From JAIQFR01 sp963790465 (lineage in GTDB: Bacteria > Acidobacteriota > Polarisedimenticolia > Polarisedimenticolales > JAIQFR01): a DNA stretch of 64,000 nucleotides. A program made the translations under genes and the position numbers. The notes beneath the pieces are model-generated. The model did no database searches, was not told the origin of the DNA, and saw nothing but the letters and a program-made list of their open reading frames with translations. How positions within the stretch are numbered: the first letter of the stretch is position 1; each line of letters opens with the position of its first letter. Shown here in pieces: positions 1 to 10,495 of this stretch. The stretch covers positions 1 to 64,000 of the forward strand of contig CAWBOP010000003.1 of NCBI GenBank assembly GCA_963790465.1, written 5' to 3'.

Positions 1-2
1 TC

Positions 3-1426
3 GCGAATTATCCAGGCTACGACGCGATCCCGTACTGCGGACCTGTCGGACTTCTTCTTCGTCTGGCTCAAGCGCGCGCTGCCGGCCATCCGCTGCTGCG
101 CGATCCCTTCGATCCGGCGAACCCGCTTACGCCCAAGACGCGAGGCAGTGCAGGACGAGACGAAAGCACGACGACGGCCGACCGAAGGACCGGGCGTGGT
201 TCGAGGAGACGATGGCGAAGGCCTTCGCCGAAGGGCGCCGCGTGCTGCGCGAGGACGGCATCGGCTGCCGTCGTCTTCGCCCACAAGACCACCGAGGGCT
301 GGGAGGCGCTCCTCTCCGGCATGATCCGCGGTGGCTGGACGATCACCGGCTCCTGGCCGATCGCGACGGAGATGGCGATCGCGCCTGCGCGCCCGCGAGT
401 CCGCCGCCCTCGCCACCAGCGTCCACCTCGTCTGCCGCCCGCGCCCCGACGACGCGGCGGTGGGCGACTGGGCCGACGTTCTGCGCGAGCTGCCGCACTC
501 GCGTCGGCGACTGGATGGAGCGCCTGCAGGGCGAAGGCGTCCGCGGCGCCGACCTCGTCTTCGCCTGCATCGGGCCGGCGCTCGAGATCTTCAGCCGCTA
601 CGCGAAGGTCGAGACCGCCGACGGGCGCGAGGTCGCGCTCGCCGAGTACCTGGAGAAGGTCTGGGAGGTCGTGGGCCGCAGCGCCCTCGCGCAGGTGCTC
701 GGCACCGCCGAGGCCAAGGCCCGCAACGGCGCGGCCGGCGCCGTCGAGGAGGACGCGCGGCTCACGGCGCTCTTCCTCTGGACGCTCCAGAGCACGAACG
801 GCGAGCCGGCGGACGCCGCGAGCGACGAGGGCGAGGACGAGGAGCCGTCCGACGAGGACGACGACGAAGAGGGCTCCTCCCGCGGCAAGGCCAAGGGCTT
901 CACGCTCGTCTTCGACGTCGTGCGCCGCTTCGCGCAGCCGCTCGGCATCGAGCTTCCCAAGTGGGAAGGCCGCGTGATCGAGACGAAGAAGGGCGTCGTG
1001 CGCCTGCTGCCGATCGCCGAGCGCGCGAAGCAGCTCTTCGGCGAGGACGGTGCGCAGGCCGTGGCCGCGCGGCTCGAGCAGGAGGCGACGTCGGACCAAC
1101 CCGCTCCAGGGGATGCTCTTCCCCGACATGGAGCCAGCGGCCCCGAAGGTCCGCGGGCGGGGCCGAGCCGCGGCACACTCGGAGGCGTCGAGGTCTCGGA
1201 CGAGAGCCTGGCCGCCGCCCGCGAGGCCACGACCCTCGACCGCGTCCACGCGGCGATGCTCCTCCAGGCCGGCGGCCGCACCAACGCGCTGCGCGCGCTG
1301 CTCAAGGCCGAGCAGGAGCGCGGCCCCGACTTCCTGCGCCTCGCCAACGCCTTCTCCGCGCTCTACCCGAAGGGGAGCGAAGAGAAGCGATTGATCGACG
1401 CTATGCTGCTGGCGGTCCCGAGGTGA
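3..1426 (+). pseudogene. DUF1156-family DNA methyltransferase-like protein, C-terminal part, frame broken
   Basis: The 5' end lies outside the window. Joined frames read PGYDAIPYC, then DLSDFFFVWLKRALP, then a conserved C-terminal half ending in RLIDAMLLAVPR; this run is characteristic of DUF1156 proteins, large adenine-methyltransferase-like proteins of anti-phage loci. PGYDAIPY is what is left of the DPPY-type catalytic motif IV. At least eight frame changes occur (near 38, 86, 144, 170, 265, 375, 490, 1105 and 1140), several in short G or C runs, so no intact protein is encoded as read. The longest clean stretch is 500-1100, with an acidic linker around 820-875. The stop is 10 bases before the ATPase gene, suggesting one operon. 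The family call is from recalled sequence pattern; whether the breaks are decay or consensus errors is open. Confidence 0.7.
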
Positions 1427-1436
1427 ACATGTCGAG

Positions 1437-2698
1437 ATGGTGAAGCCGATGGTGCGCAGCCTGATCCTGAAGCGCTTTCGCAGCGTTCCGAGCGAGCGGA
1501 TTGACGTTCGACAATCCGACGTTCCTCGTCGGTCGAAACGGGTCCGGCAAGAGCAATCTGGTCGACGCGTTCTCCTTCCTCGCGGACTCGATGGCCGTAC
1601 CCCTGCAGGCCGTCTTTGATCGGCGCGGGGGGATCACGGCGGTTCGGAATCGCACGTCCGGAAAGGGTGGATACCCACCCAATCTCGGACTCGGTGTCGT
1701 GTTCGGGCCGATCAACCACGTCGCGACGGGTGGACGGTACGCGTTCGAGGTCCGCGCGCTTCCCGATTACGGTTTCGAGGTTGTTCGGGAACAGTGTCTC
1801 GTCGAGCACTCGAACGGCTCGCGATTCTGGTTCGACCGAGAGAAAGCGTCCTTTCGATCCAGTCTGAAGGGGCTCGAGCCGGCCTTGGACACGACCGCGC
1901 TTTCGCTTCCTCTCGTGGGTGGCGACGCGAGGTTTGCGCCGGTCGTCTCGGCGCTCGCCAGATTCCGGGTCTACTCCATCGAACCGCCGAAACTTAGGGA
2001 AATGCAGGACCCGGATGGCGGGACGAGCCTGCGCAAGGACGGCGGCAACGCTGCGAGCGTGCTTCAGGAGATCGGACGGAAGTCGGCGGATCAGTTGGCC
2101 CGAATCGGCGAAATCCTCGCGACGATCGTGCCGAACACCCGTGCCGTACGCGTCAGGAAGCACGGCAACAAGCTCTCCCTCGAGTTCACGCAGGAGTGGG
2201 GTGACCCGGAGAGCGACGGTGGGGAATGGAAGGTCGGCGAGAAGTCCGAAGAGGGCGATTCGAGAACTCTCCGTTTCGAGGCGTTCAACATGTCCGACGG
2301 AACCTTGCGGGCGCTCGGACTCCTCGCCGCGGTCTTCCAGCGCCCGGCCCCATCGCTGATCGCGATCGAGGAACCGGAAGCGACGATTCATCCTGGCGCG
2401 GTCGGCGCGGTGCTCGATCTCATTCGTCACGCCGCGAAGCACATGCAGGTCGTCGTGACGACCCACAGCCCCGACGTTCTCGACGAGAAGTGGATCCGCG
2501 GTGAGCATCTGCGCATCGTCGACTGGGGGCACGGCGCGACGCGCGTGGGCGACCTCTCTGCGGCGACCAAGGAAGTGCTGCGCGACCACGTCATGGGAGC
2601 GGGCGAGCTGCTGCGCTCCAACGGGCTTCGACCTGAGCCGCTCTTCGAGGACGTCACGCGGCGTCCGCAAGCCCACTCTCTTCGAGGAGGTCGGACGC
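1437..2698 (+). CDS. AAA-family ATPase (SMC/OLD-like AAA_21 type), frame disrupted near both ends
   Basis: A cytoplasmic P-loop ATPase. The start is taken at ATG 1437 (MVKPMVRSLILKRF); ATG 1449 is a possible alternative. An apparent extra base near 1506 shifts the frame into the main body, which opens at FDNPTFLVGRNGSGKSNLVD (Walker A GRNGSGKS). The body continues to a signature-like FNMSDGTLRALGLL, Walker B SLIAIEEPEATIHP and the switch motif TTHSPDVLD, the order seen in ABC/SMC-like ATPases of the OLD group. A second shift near 2655 leads to KPTLFEEVGR, which runs straight into the next gene in the same frame, so the exact stop is uncertain. It sits between the DUF1156 and DUF4276 genes and probably forms a functional pair with the latter, like the two halves of an OLD nuclease (inference). 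Confidence 0.75.
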
Positions 2699-3329
2699 AT
2701 GATTCAGCCGATCGTCGAGGGGCATGGAGAGGTCGAGGCCGTTCCCGTGCTGCTCCGGCGTCTCGCGGCGGCGGCCGAGGCGTTCGATGTCCGAGGTCGG
2801 AGACTCCCATTCGCCGGAGGCGACCGGAACTCGTGCCGTGAGGATCCGCTTCGACGGGCCGTGGAACTGGCACGGCGTCAGCCCGGCTGCGGCGCGATTC
2901 TCGTGCTGTTCGATGGCGATGACGACTGCCCCACGCGAGCTGGCTCCAACGCTCGAGCGGTGGGCGTCGGAGGCCGCGGCCGGCCTGCCTTGCGCCGTGG
3001 TCATGGCGCACCGCGAGTACGAGGCGTGGTTTCTTGCCGCCATCGAGTCGCTCGTGGGCGCCGCGGTCCTGCCCGAGCATGCTCGCCGTGGTCGACCCGG
3101 AAGCTCCACGCGACGCCAAGGGTCAGCTGGAAAGCCGGATGTTCGCGACGTCGAGCTACCACGCGAGGGTCGACCAGCGCCTCATTAACCGCAGGTCTCG
3201 ACCTCCGCGGCCGTATCGACGCTGCCGCAGCTTTCGCCGACTGGTGAGCGCGTTCGGCTGCTCTTCTGCAGGCCAGGGAGCCCACTCGCGGTGTGGCCTC
3301 CAGAGCAGTGGACGTTGGCGCAGCCGTAG
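2699..3329 (+). pseudogene. DUF4276 family protein (Toprim-like), frame broken as read
   Basis: Starts at ATG 2699 with MIQPIVEGHGEVEAVPVLLR, the usual opening of DUF4276 proteins. A Glu-containing first motif (VEGHGE) followed by an acidic ILVLFDGDDDCP is the arrangement of Toprim nuclease/primase domains. The reading then hops through other frames: ERWASEAAAGLPCAVVMAHR, then AKGQLESRMFATSSYH, then YRRCRSFRRLVSAFG, and ends with WPPEQWTLAQP and a TAG at 3327-3329. At least four frame shifts (near 2940, 3070, 3185 and 3260) break it. The length of about 210 residues is normal for the family. It lies directly after an AAA ATPase, a recurrent pairing in defence loci. The Toprim reading is an inference from motifs; the family call is fairly firm. 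Confidence 0.65.
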
Positions 3330-3342
3330 GAGGACCGGAATG
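3327..3342 (+). promoter_or_regulatory. Ribosome binding site and start of the DUF499 gene
   Basis: TAGGAGG at 3327-3333 combines the stop codon of the DUF4276 gene with a strong Shine-Dalgarno sequence, six bases before ATG 3340. This fixes the DUF499 start and indicates translation in the same transcript as the upstream gene. Confidence 0.6.
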
Positions 3343-6111
3343 GAACCCTGGTACAAGGTCGCGACCCCACGCAAGGAAGTCCGCGAAGGCCGCTCGTTCA
3401 ACCCGGACGAGTTCGCCATCGCTCTCGAACAGGTCGTGGCCGGCACGGCCCCGGAAGACTATCGCGAGCCGAGCGCAGTTCTTCGCCCGCACCTGCTTCA
3501 CGCGTGCGCTGCGCGAGCACACCGGCATGGTCCTGCGCCGGCTCTCGGGCAAGACGGACAACACGGCGCCGGTCCTCACGCTGATCACGCAGTTCGGCGG
3601 TGGCAAGACGCACACGCTGACCGCGCTCTACCACCTGGCGAAGAACGGTGACGCTGCGGCCGACTATCCGGGCGTGCCGGAGCTGGTCCGCGAAGCGGGC
3701 ATCTCGCACCGTGCCCGAAGGCACGGGTGGCAGTGTTCGTGGGCAACGCCTGGGATCCCCAGCGAAGGGCGCGAGAACGCCTTGGATCGACGTCGCTCGC
3801 CAGCTCGCGGGCGACAAGGGCGTTGAGGCGCTCGGTTCTGCGGCCAAAACGACACCGCCCGGGACCGAGGCGATCGCGGCCGTGTTTCAGGCGGCAGGTG
3901 CGCCGGTGCTGCTGCTTTTCGACGAGGTTCTGAACTTTCTGAACCGCCACCGCGGGATGGCGGAGTCGTTCCACGCCTTCATCCAGAACCTGACCGTCGC
4001 CACCACCGGCACCACGCACGGCGCGACGGTGATCAGCCTTCCGCGCAGCCAGGTCGAGATGACGGATTGGGATCAGGAGTGGCAGGACAGGATCTCGAAG
4101 GTCGTCCGGCGTGTCGCCAAGGACCTTATCGCCAACGACGAGACCGAGATCAGCGAGGTCGTGCGCCGCCGCCTGTTCCAGGATCTTGGCAGCGAGAGGG
4201 TCCGGAAGAACATCTGCCGCGCCTTCGGCGACTGGTGCTTCGAGCGGCGCGCCCAGCTTCCTCCGGAATGGACCGCGGTAGACACCGCGACCACCGAGGC
4301 GAAGGCCCGCGAGTTCCTGAGCGGGCGCTTCGAGGCGTGCTACCCGTTTCATCCCGCGACGCTCTCGGTGTTTCAGCGCAAGTGGCAGGCCCTGCCGCAG
4401 TACCAGCAGACGCGCGGCACGCTGGCGATGCTGGCCCAGTGGATCTCGATCGCCGCGCAGGACGCGTTCCGCAAGGCGCGCACCGAGCCGCTCATCACCC
4501 TCGGCTCGGCGCCGCTCTCCGAGCCCGGCTTCCGGAGCGTGGTGCTGGGCCAGCTCGGCGAGTCGCGCCTCGTCGCCGCGATCGACACCGACATCGCGGG
4601 CGAGCAGGCGCACGCGAAGGCGCTCGATGCAGACAGCAAGGGACCGCTACGCGACATTCATCGGCGCGTCGGCACCGCCATCCTCTTCGAGTCGTCCGGC
4701 GGGCAGAGCGACAAGGTGGCGCACTTGCCCGAGCTGCGTTTCGCCCTCGGCGAGCCTGAGGTGGACACGACGTCGATCGACAACGCCGCCTTCGCACTCG
4801 AGGACCGGTGCTACTTCCTACGCAAAGTGGGATCCGACGGCTTCCGGATCGGCTACCAGCCGACGATGAAGAAGGTGGTAAGCGACCGGCGCGCGTCTCT
4901 GGACGATGAGACCGAGGTAAAGCCTGCCTTGCGGAAGATCGTGGAAGACGAGTTCCGCCGGGGGGCGAGCGTCCCGGTCGTGCCGTTTCCCCGTGACGGT
5001 GCGGAGATTCCCGACACGCCCCGGCTCACCCTTCGTCGTGGCGGATCCCGAGGTCGACTGGAGCGGGACGGGTCCGCTGCGCGCAGCAGCTCGCCGAGTG
5101 GACACGGAACCGAGGCAAGTCGCCGCGTCTCTACCCGGGTGCGCTCGTCTGGTGCCTCAAGAAGCCCGGCCGGGACCTGCGGGACAAGGTCGAGCTGGCG
5201 CTCGCGTGGAGGCGGGTGGCGCGAGAGGTCGCAGAGGGAACCCTCGGCGGCGAGTTCGACCGCAGCGATCGCGTCGATCTCCAAGCCAAGGTCAAGGACG
5301 CGGAAGAGACTGCCAAGGAGGAAGTCTGGGGCGACTACCGATTCGCCGTCGTGGCCGACAGCCAGGAGAACGGACGGGCTCAAGGTGATCGACCTCGGGG
5401 CGGGCCACTCCTCGAGCGGCGAGACCCTGTGCGGCCGGGTCATCAGCAGCGCTCAAGTCGGAGGCACTCCTCAATGAGTCCGTGGGTGCCGGCTACATCG
5501 AACGCAACTGGCCGCCCTCGCTCAAGGAGTCCGGCGCGTGGCCTCTCGCGAGCCTGCGACAGAGCTTCCTCAACGGCTCGCTCACGCGCCTCGTCGATCC
5601 CGACGCGGTCCTGCGAAACAAGATCGTCGAGTTCGTTGGGCACGGTGACTTCGGCCTTGCATCCGGACTCAAGCCCGATGGCAGTTGCGAGCGGGTGTGG
5701 TTCGAGGAGTATCTCTCCGCGGACGAGGTAGCCTTCGAGCCCGGCGTCTTCCTGTTGAGGAAGGACAGGGCCAGAGCGATCAGAACCGGGGCGTCTCCAA
5801 AGCCTGGCCCGGAGCCAGGGCCCGAGCCACGACCCGAACCCGGACCGCCGCCCGAGCCCTGCCCAATCCCTGGCCCCGAGCCCGGTCCGAGCGCCGAGAC
5901 GAGGAATCTGCGTCTCGTAGGCACGGTCCCTCCGGAAGTATGGAATCGGCTCGGAACCAAGATCCTCCCGAAGCTCCGCACGGGCTCCGACCTCACGGTC
6001 AACGTCGATTTCTCGGTGACCGTTCGGGCCGACGTCGCCCGAAGCCTAGAAGCCGAGCTGCGGCAGATAATTCAAGAGCTGGGCCTGTCCCAAACATTGC
6101 GAGTCGAATAG
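3340..6111 (+). CDS. DUF499 domain-containing AAA-type ATPase, frame disrupted
   Basis: Begins MEPWYKVATPRKEVREGRSF, the usual N-terminus of DUF499 proteins. Walker A is TQFGGGKTHT (around residue 90) and Walker B is VLLLFDEVLNFL near base 3920. A long clean stretch (3830-5030) covers the ATPase and helical core. Frame shifts near 3470, 3720, 3765, 5030-5100, 5385 and 5455 break the rest, but joined frames give about 920 residues, normal for the family. Near 5805-5905 a Pro-Glu-Gly-Pro repeat linker joins a C-terminal domain of about 70 residues (VPPEVWNRLGTKILPKLRTG) that ends at TAG 6109-6111. DUF499 proteins co-occur with DUF1156 proteins in anti-phage clusters, so this is probably the motor of the system. 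The biochemical role is not established by the sequence. Confidence 0.75.
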
Positions 6112-6204
6112 ACGGCGATCACCGGGTTCGATCAAACCCCTTCGAAGAAAAGTGAGGATCTCCCCATTTCGCCGTAGATTTCGGGGGTGCGGGAGGGAGT
6201 CGCG

Positions 6205-7435
6205 ATGCGGAAATGGACGACCATGGCGATGATCGGCGGCTTCGTCGCGGCGGTGGCGGCGGTGGCGGCGGTGGCGGTGACGGCGGCGGGAGGTGCGGAG
6301 CGCGTGCCGGTGCGCCCGCAGGTGCCGGGCGAGCCGCCAGGTCATCTCTCGCCCGGGGCGACGAACGTGATCTTCATGGTGCCGGACGGGATGGGGCTCT
6401 CCGATGTCACCGCGGCGCGGATCTTCAGGAGCGGGCCGGGCGGCGATCCGCTCGACCTGGAGAAGCTCGCGTTCGTCGGCTACGAGAGGAATGGGTCGGC
6501 GAACAGCGTCATCACGGACTCGGCGGCCGCCGCCTCGGCCTGGGCTTGCGGGGAGAAGTTCGACAACGGCGTTCTCTGCGTGCGGCGCGACGGGACGCTC
6601 CCGCGATCGCTGCTCGAGATCGCGCGCGAGCTCGGGAAGAGGACGGGGCTGGTCGCGACCTCGACGATCACGCATGCCACCCCCGCGGCGTTCGGGTCGC
6701 ACGTCCGCTGGCGCGAGTGCGAAACCGAGGTCGCGCGGCAGTACGTCGACCAGGCCCGCGTGGACGTGATGCTCGGCGGCGGCGCGGCCACCTTCAATTC
6801 CCCCTGGCCCGACCCGTGCGGAACGAGCGGCGACTACATCGGGAGGGCGATGGCTCTCGGCTATCCGTTCGTCTCGACGCGCTCCGGACTTTCCGCCGCC
6901 GTCGCGGCGGGAGCGACCCGGATCCTGGGACTGTTCGCCCCCGGGGCTTTGACCCCCGAGAACCAGCGCCCACCGGATACGACGGAGCCGCGCCTACCGA
7001 GATGGCCGCCGCGGCGCTCGCCGTCCTCGGCCACGCGCCGAACGGGTTCTTTCTGCTGGTCGAGGGATCGCAGATCGATTTCGCCAATCACGCCAACGAC
7101 CCGGCCGGCAGATCGCCGAGCTGCTGGCGTTCGACGAGGCGGTCGGCGTCGTGCTCGACTGGCTGGCGACCGACCCCCGCCGCGCGCGCGCGACGCTCGT
7201 GATCGTCGCGCCGGACCACGAGACCGGCGGCTACGCGTTCGACGGACCGTACGGCCGCTGGCCCGCGCCCGGCGAGGCCGTCGAGAGCGTGTGGGCGTCG
7301 AGCGCCCACACCGGTTGCGACGTCCCGATCTGGAGCCAGGGGCCGCAGGCCTGGCGCCTCGCCCGCCCGATCGACAACACCGACGTCTACGCCGTCGTGC
7401 GCGACGCGATGAGCGGCGGAGCGGCCGGAAGATAG
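6205..7435 (+). CDS. Alkaline phosphatase (PhoA family), secreted, two frame shifts
   Basis: Hydrolyses phosphate monoesters in the periplasm. ATG 6205 is preferred over GTG 6187 because it gives a compact signal peptide (MRKWTTMAMIGGFVAAVAAV and on) and has GGGAGGG about eight bases upstream. Metal and catalytic motifs are in order: MVPDGMG (Asp about 61), TDSAAAASA with the nucleophile Ser at about 106, TITHATPAAF, GSQIDFANHAND, APDHETGG and SAHTG. The frame changes near 6985 and again near 7110, so the metal-site half is in different frames from the first half; joined, the protein is about 410 residues. It stands alone between the defence operon and the convergent phosphoketolase gene. Confidence 0.8.
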
Positions 7436-7484
7436 GGCCGTCCTCCGGGCGATCCATCCGCCCGCCCCCGGGGGATGCCGGCCC

Positions 7485-9894
7485 CTACTTCCCGTGCCAC
7501 TTCCAGTCGCGGACCACGGGCATGTCCTCGCCGTGCTCCGCCGATGTACTGCTTGTGCTCGATCAGCTTGTCGCGGATCGCCTGCTTGACGTACGCCGCC
7601 GTCGCCCCCAGCTGCGGCACCCGGTCGATGACGTCGCCGACCAGGTGGAACCGGTCGAGGTCGTTCATCACCGCCATGTCGAACGGCGTCGTCGTGCGTC
7701 CCTTCCTCCTTGTAGCCGCGGACGTGCAGGTTCTCGTGGTTGGTCCGGCGATAGGTGAGCCGGTGGATCAGCCAGGGATAGCCGTGGAAGGCGAAGATGA
7801 TCGGCTTGTCCGTGGTGAACAGCTCGTCGAAGTCCCGGTCGGTCAGGCCGTGCGGATGCTCGCTCGACGGCTGCAGCTTCATCAGGTCCACGACGTTGAT
7901 CACGCGGATCTTGAGCTCGGGGAAGTTCGTCCGCAGGATATCGACCGCGGCGAGCGTCTCGAGCGTCGGCACGTCGCCGCAGCAGGCCATGACGACGTCG
8001 GGCTCGCCGCCCCGGTCGTTGCTGGCCCACTCCCAGATCCCGATGCCCGGCGGTGCAGTGCTTGATCGCGGACGTCCATGTCCAGCCACTGCGGCGCAGG
8101 ACTGCTTGCCGGCCACGATCACGTTGACGTAGTTGCGGCTCGCAGGCAGTGGTCGGTCACGGACAGGAGCGTGTTGGCGTCGGGCGGCAGGTAGACGCGG
8201 ATGATCTCCGCCTTCTTGTTGACCACGTGGTCGATGAAGCCGGGGTCCTGGTGGCTGAATCCGTTGTGGTCCTGCCGCCAGACGTGGGAGCTGAGCAGGT
8301 AGTTGAGCGAGGCGATCGGCCGCCGCCACGGGATGTGCCGCGTGACCTTGAGCCACTTGGCGTGCTGGTTGAACATCGAGTCCACGATGTGGATGAACGC
8401 CTCGTAGCAGTTGAAGAATCCGTGCCGGCCCGTCAGGAGATACCCCTCGAGCCACCCCTGGCACTGGTGCTCGCTGAGCATCTCCATCACCCGCCCGTCG
8501 GGGGCCAGGTGCTCGTCGTCGCGCGTGATCTCGCCGACGAAGCAGCGGTCGGTCACCTCGAAGAGGTCGCCCCACCGGTTCGACGCCGTCTCGTCGGGGC
8601 CGAAGATCGCGGAAGTTCCGCTGGTCGGCGTTGAGCTTCATGACGTCGCGCAGAAACCGCCCCTGGACCCGCGTCGCCTCCGCGTTCGACCTGGCCCGGC
8701 TTCGCGCACCTTCACCGCGTACTCGCGGAAGTCGGGCATCCTCAGGTCGCGCAGCAGGAGGCCGCCGTTGGCGTGCGGGTTAGCGCTCATCCGCCGCTTC
8801 CCCGAGGGCGCGAGCGCGGCGATCTCCGGCTCCAGCTTCCCGTCGCGGTCGAACAGTTCCTCCGGCCGGTAGCTCTTCATCCACTTCTCGAGAAGCTTGA
8901 TGTGCTCCGGCTTCTGCGCGAGCTCGCCCAGCGGGACCTGGTGGGCGCGGAACGTCCCCTCGATCCGCTTGCCGTCCACCACCTTCGGGCCGGTCCACCC
9001 CTTCGGCGTGCGCAGGACGATCATCGGCCAGCGCGGCCGCTCGCCGACCCCCTTCGTCCGCGCCTCGCGCTGGATCCTCTGGATCTCGTCCACGACGGCG
9101 TCGAGCGTCGCCGCCATCGTCTGCGTGCATCGTCTCGGGGTCGTCCCCCTCGACGAAGTACGGCTCGTAGCCGTACCCGCGGAAGAGCGCCTCGAGCTCG
9201 CCGTGCGGGATCCTGGACGAGGACGGTCAGCCCCGCGATCTTGTAGCCGTTGAGGTGCAGGATCGGCAGCACCGCGCCGTCGCGCGCCGGATTCAGGAAC
9301 TTGTTCGAGTGCCAGCTCGTGGCCAGCGGCCCGGTCTCCGCCTCGCCGTCCCCGACGACGCACGCCACGATCAAGTCGGGGTTGTCGAACGCCGCGCCGA
9401 AGGCGTGCGAGAGCGCGTACCCGAGCTCCCCCCCCTCGTGGATCGACCCCGGAGTCTCGGGAGCGACGTGGCTCGGGATCCCGCCGGGGAAGGAGAACTG
9501 CTTGAACAGCCGCTTCATCCCGTCCTCGTCCTGCGAGATGTTCGGGTAGACCTCGCTGTAGGTCCCCTCGAGGTAGGCGTTCGCCACGAGGCCGGGGCCG
9601 CCGTGGCCGGGGCCGGTGATGTAGATGCACGTCGAGGTCGCGCTCGCTGATCAACCGGTTGAGGTGGACGTAGACGAAGTTCAGGCCCGGGGTCGTTCCC
9701 CAGTGACCGAGGAGCCGGGGCTTGATGTGCCGGAGCGCGAGCGGTTTCTCGAGGAGCGGGTTGTCGTAGAGATAGATCTGGCCCACGGAAAGGTAGTTGG
9801 CCGCGCGCCAGTAGGCGTCCAGCTTCCGCAGGGTGTCTCGGTCGAGCGTCGTCGTCGCGGCACTTCGATGGGCCTTGCCCCTGGCTCTCGTCAT
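7485..9894 (-). pseudogene. xfp: Phosphoketolase (xylulose-5-phosphate/fructose-6-phosphate), frame broken as read
   Basis: Thiamine-diphosphate enzyme that splits xylulose 5-phosphate or fructose 6-phosphate to acetyl phosphate. ATG 9894 follows GGAGG at good spacing. Joined frames give about 800 residues in the right order: LDAYWRAANYLSVGQIYLYD, LLGHWGTTPGLNFVYVHLNR, NISQDEDGMKRLFKQFSFPG, the thiamine-diphosphate motif GDGEAETGPLATSW, MIVLRTPKGWTGP, MSANPHANGGLLLRDLRMPD, EGYLLTGRHGFFNCYEAFIH, HQDPGFIDHVVNKKAEIIRV and FAFHGYPWLIHRLTYRR, ending VRDWKWHGK with a stop at 7485-7487. About eight frame changes (near 9630, 9215, 9130, 8690, 8600, 8140, 8060, 7690 and 7530) break it. Identification is firm; functionality cannot be judged from this sequence. 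Confidence 0.85.
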
Positions 9895-10146
9895 GGAGTC
9901 CTCCGCGGGTTGGGTTCCCGGAGGAGCATCCTAGCCGTTTCCGGGGGGGCCTGTACACCGCCCTGGTTCGTCAAGCGAATTCGCGCGCGGCATGGCGGCT
10001 GTGCGATCGGGACGCTGGGAGGCGGGGGTCGACGCGCGATCCCGCCTCCTTCTTGGGGTTCGGCCGGATTTGGGGTAATCTCGTGAATCTGTTCGTCGCA
10101 TCGCGGTCCGCGCCGGCCGGCGCCGGCCGCGAACGGAGTGGCTGCC

Positions 10147-10479
10147 ATGAAGAAGATCGCGCTCGTTCTGCTCTTGATCGCCGCCGGGTCGTCCCTGGCG
10201 CTCGCCGGGGAGGTGTACGGCAAGATCCTCGACGGGACCGCTCCGGTCGGCGACGGGGCGACGATCGAGGCCAAGTGCGGGGGCAAGGCGTACCCCGCGG
10301 TCAAGACCGACAAGACCGGGTCGTATCATCTCGTGCTCGCGGAGACGGGGAAGTGCACGTTGACGGTCAAGCTCAAGCAGCAGACCGCCAGCCTCGAGAT
10401 CGCCTCCTACGACGATCCGGTCCAGGCCGATCTCGTCCTCGAGACCAAGGACGGGAAGACCTCGGTGCGCCGGAAGTAG
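10147..10479 (+). CDS. Small secreted carboxypeptidase-regulatory-like domain protein
   Basis: ATG 10147 (MKKIALVLLLIAAGSSLALA) gives a classic signal peptide with a likely cut after LALAG; the in-frame GTG 10138 would add three residues. The mature part of about 90 residues (EVYGKILDGTAPVGDGATIE, then a TDKTGSYHLVL turn) resembles a carboxypeptidase-regulatory-like / transthyretin-like beta-sandwich, a fold used for surface or binding roles. Two Cys residues could form a disulfide. It is followed 16 bases later by a membrane-anchored protein gene on the same strand. No enzymatic motif is seen. Confidence 0.6.
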   Translation: MKKIALVLLLIAAGSSLALAGEVYGKILDGTAPVGDGATIEAKCGGKAYPAVKTDKTGSYHLVLAETGKCTLTVKLKQQTASLEIASYDDPVQADLVLETKDGKTSVRRK

Positions 10480-10495
10480 CGGCCGGGAGCGCGTG

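Noticed and set aside
5805..5905. Repeat run in the DUF499 gene as a CRISPR or mobile repeat
   Set aside because: It is an in-frame Pro-Glu-Gly-Pro coding repeat with no spacers.
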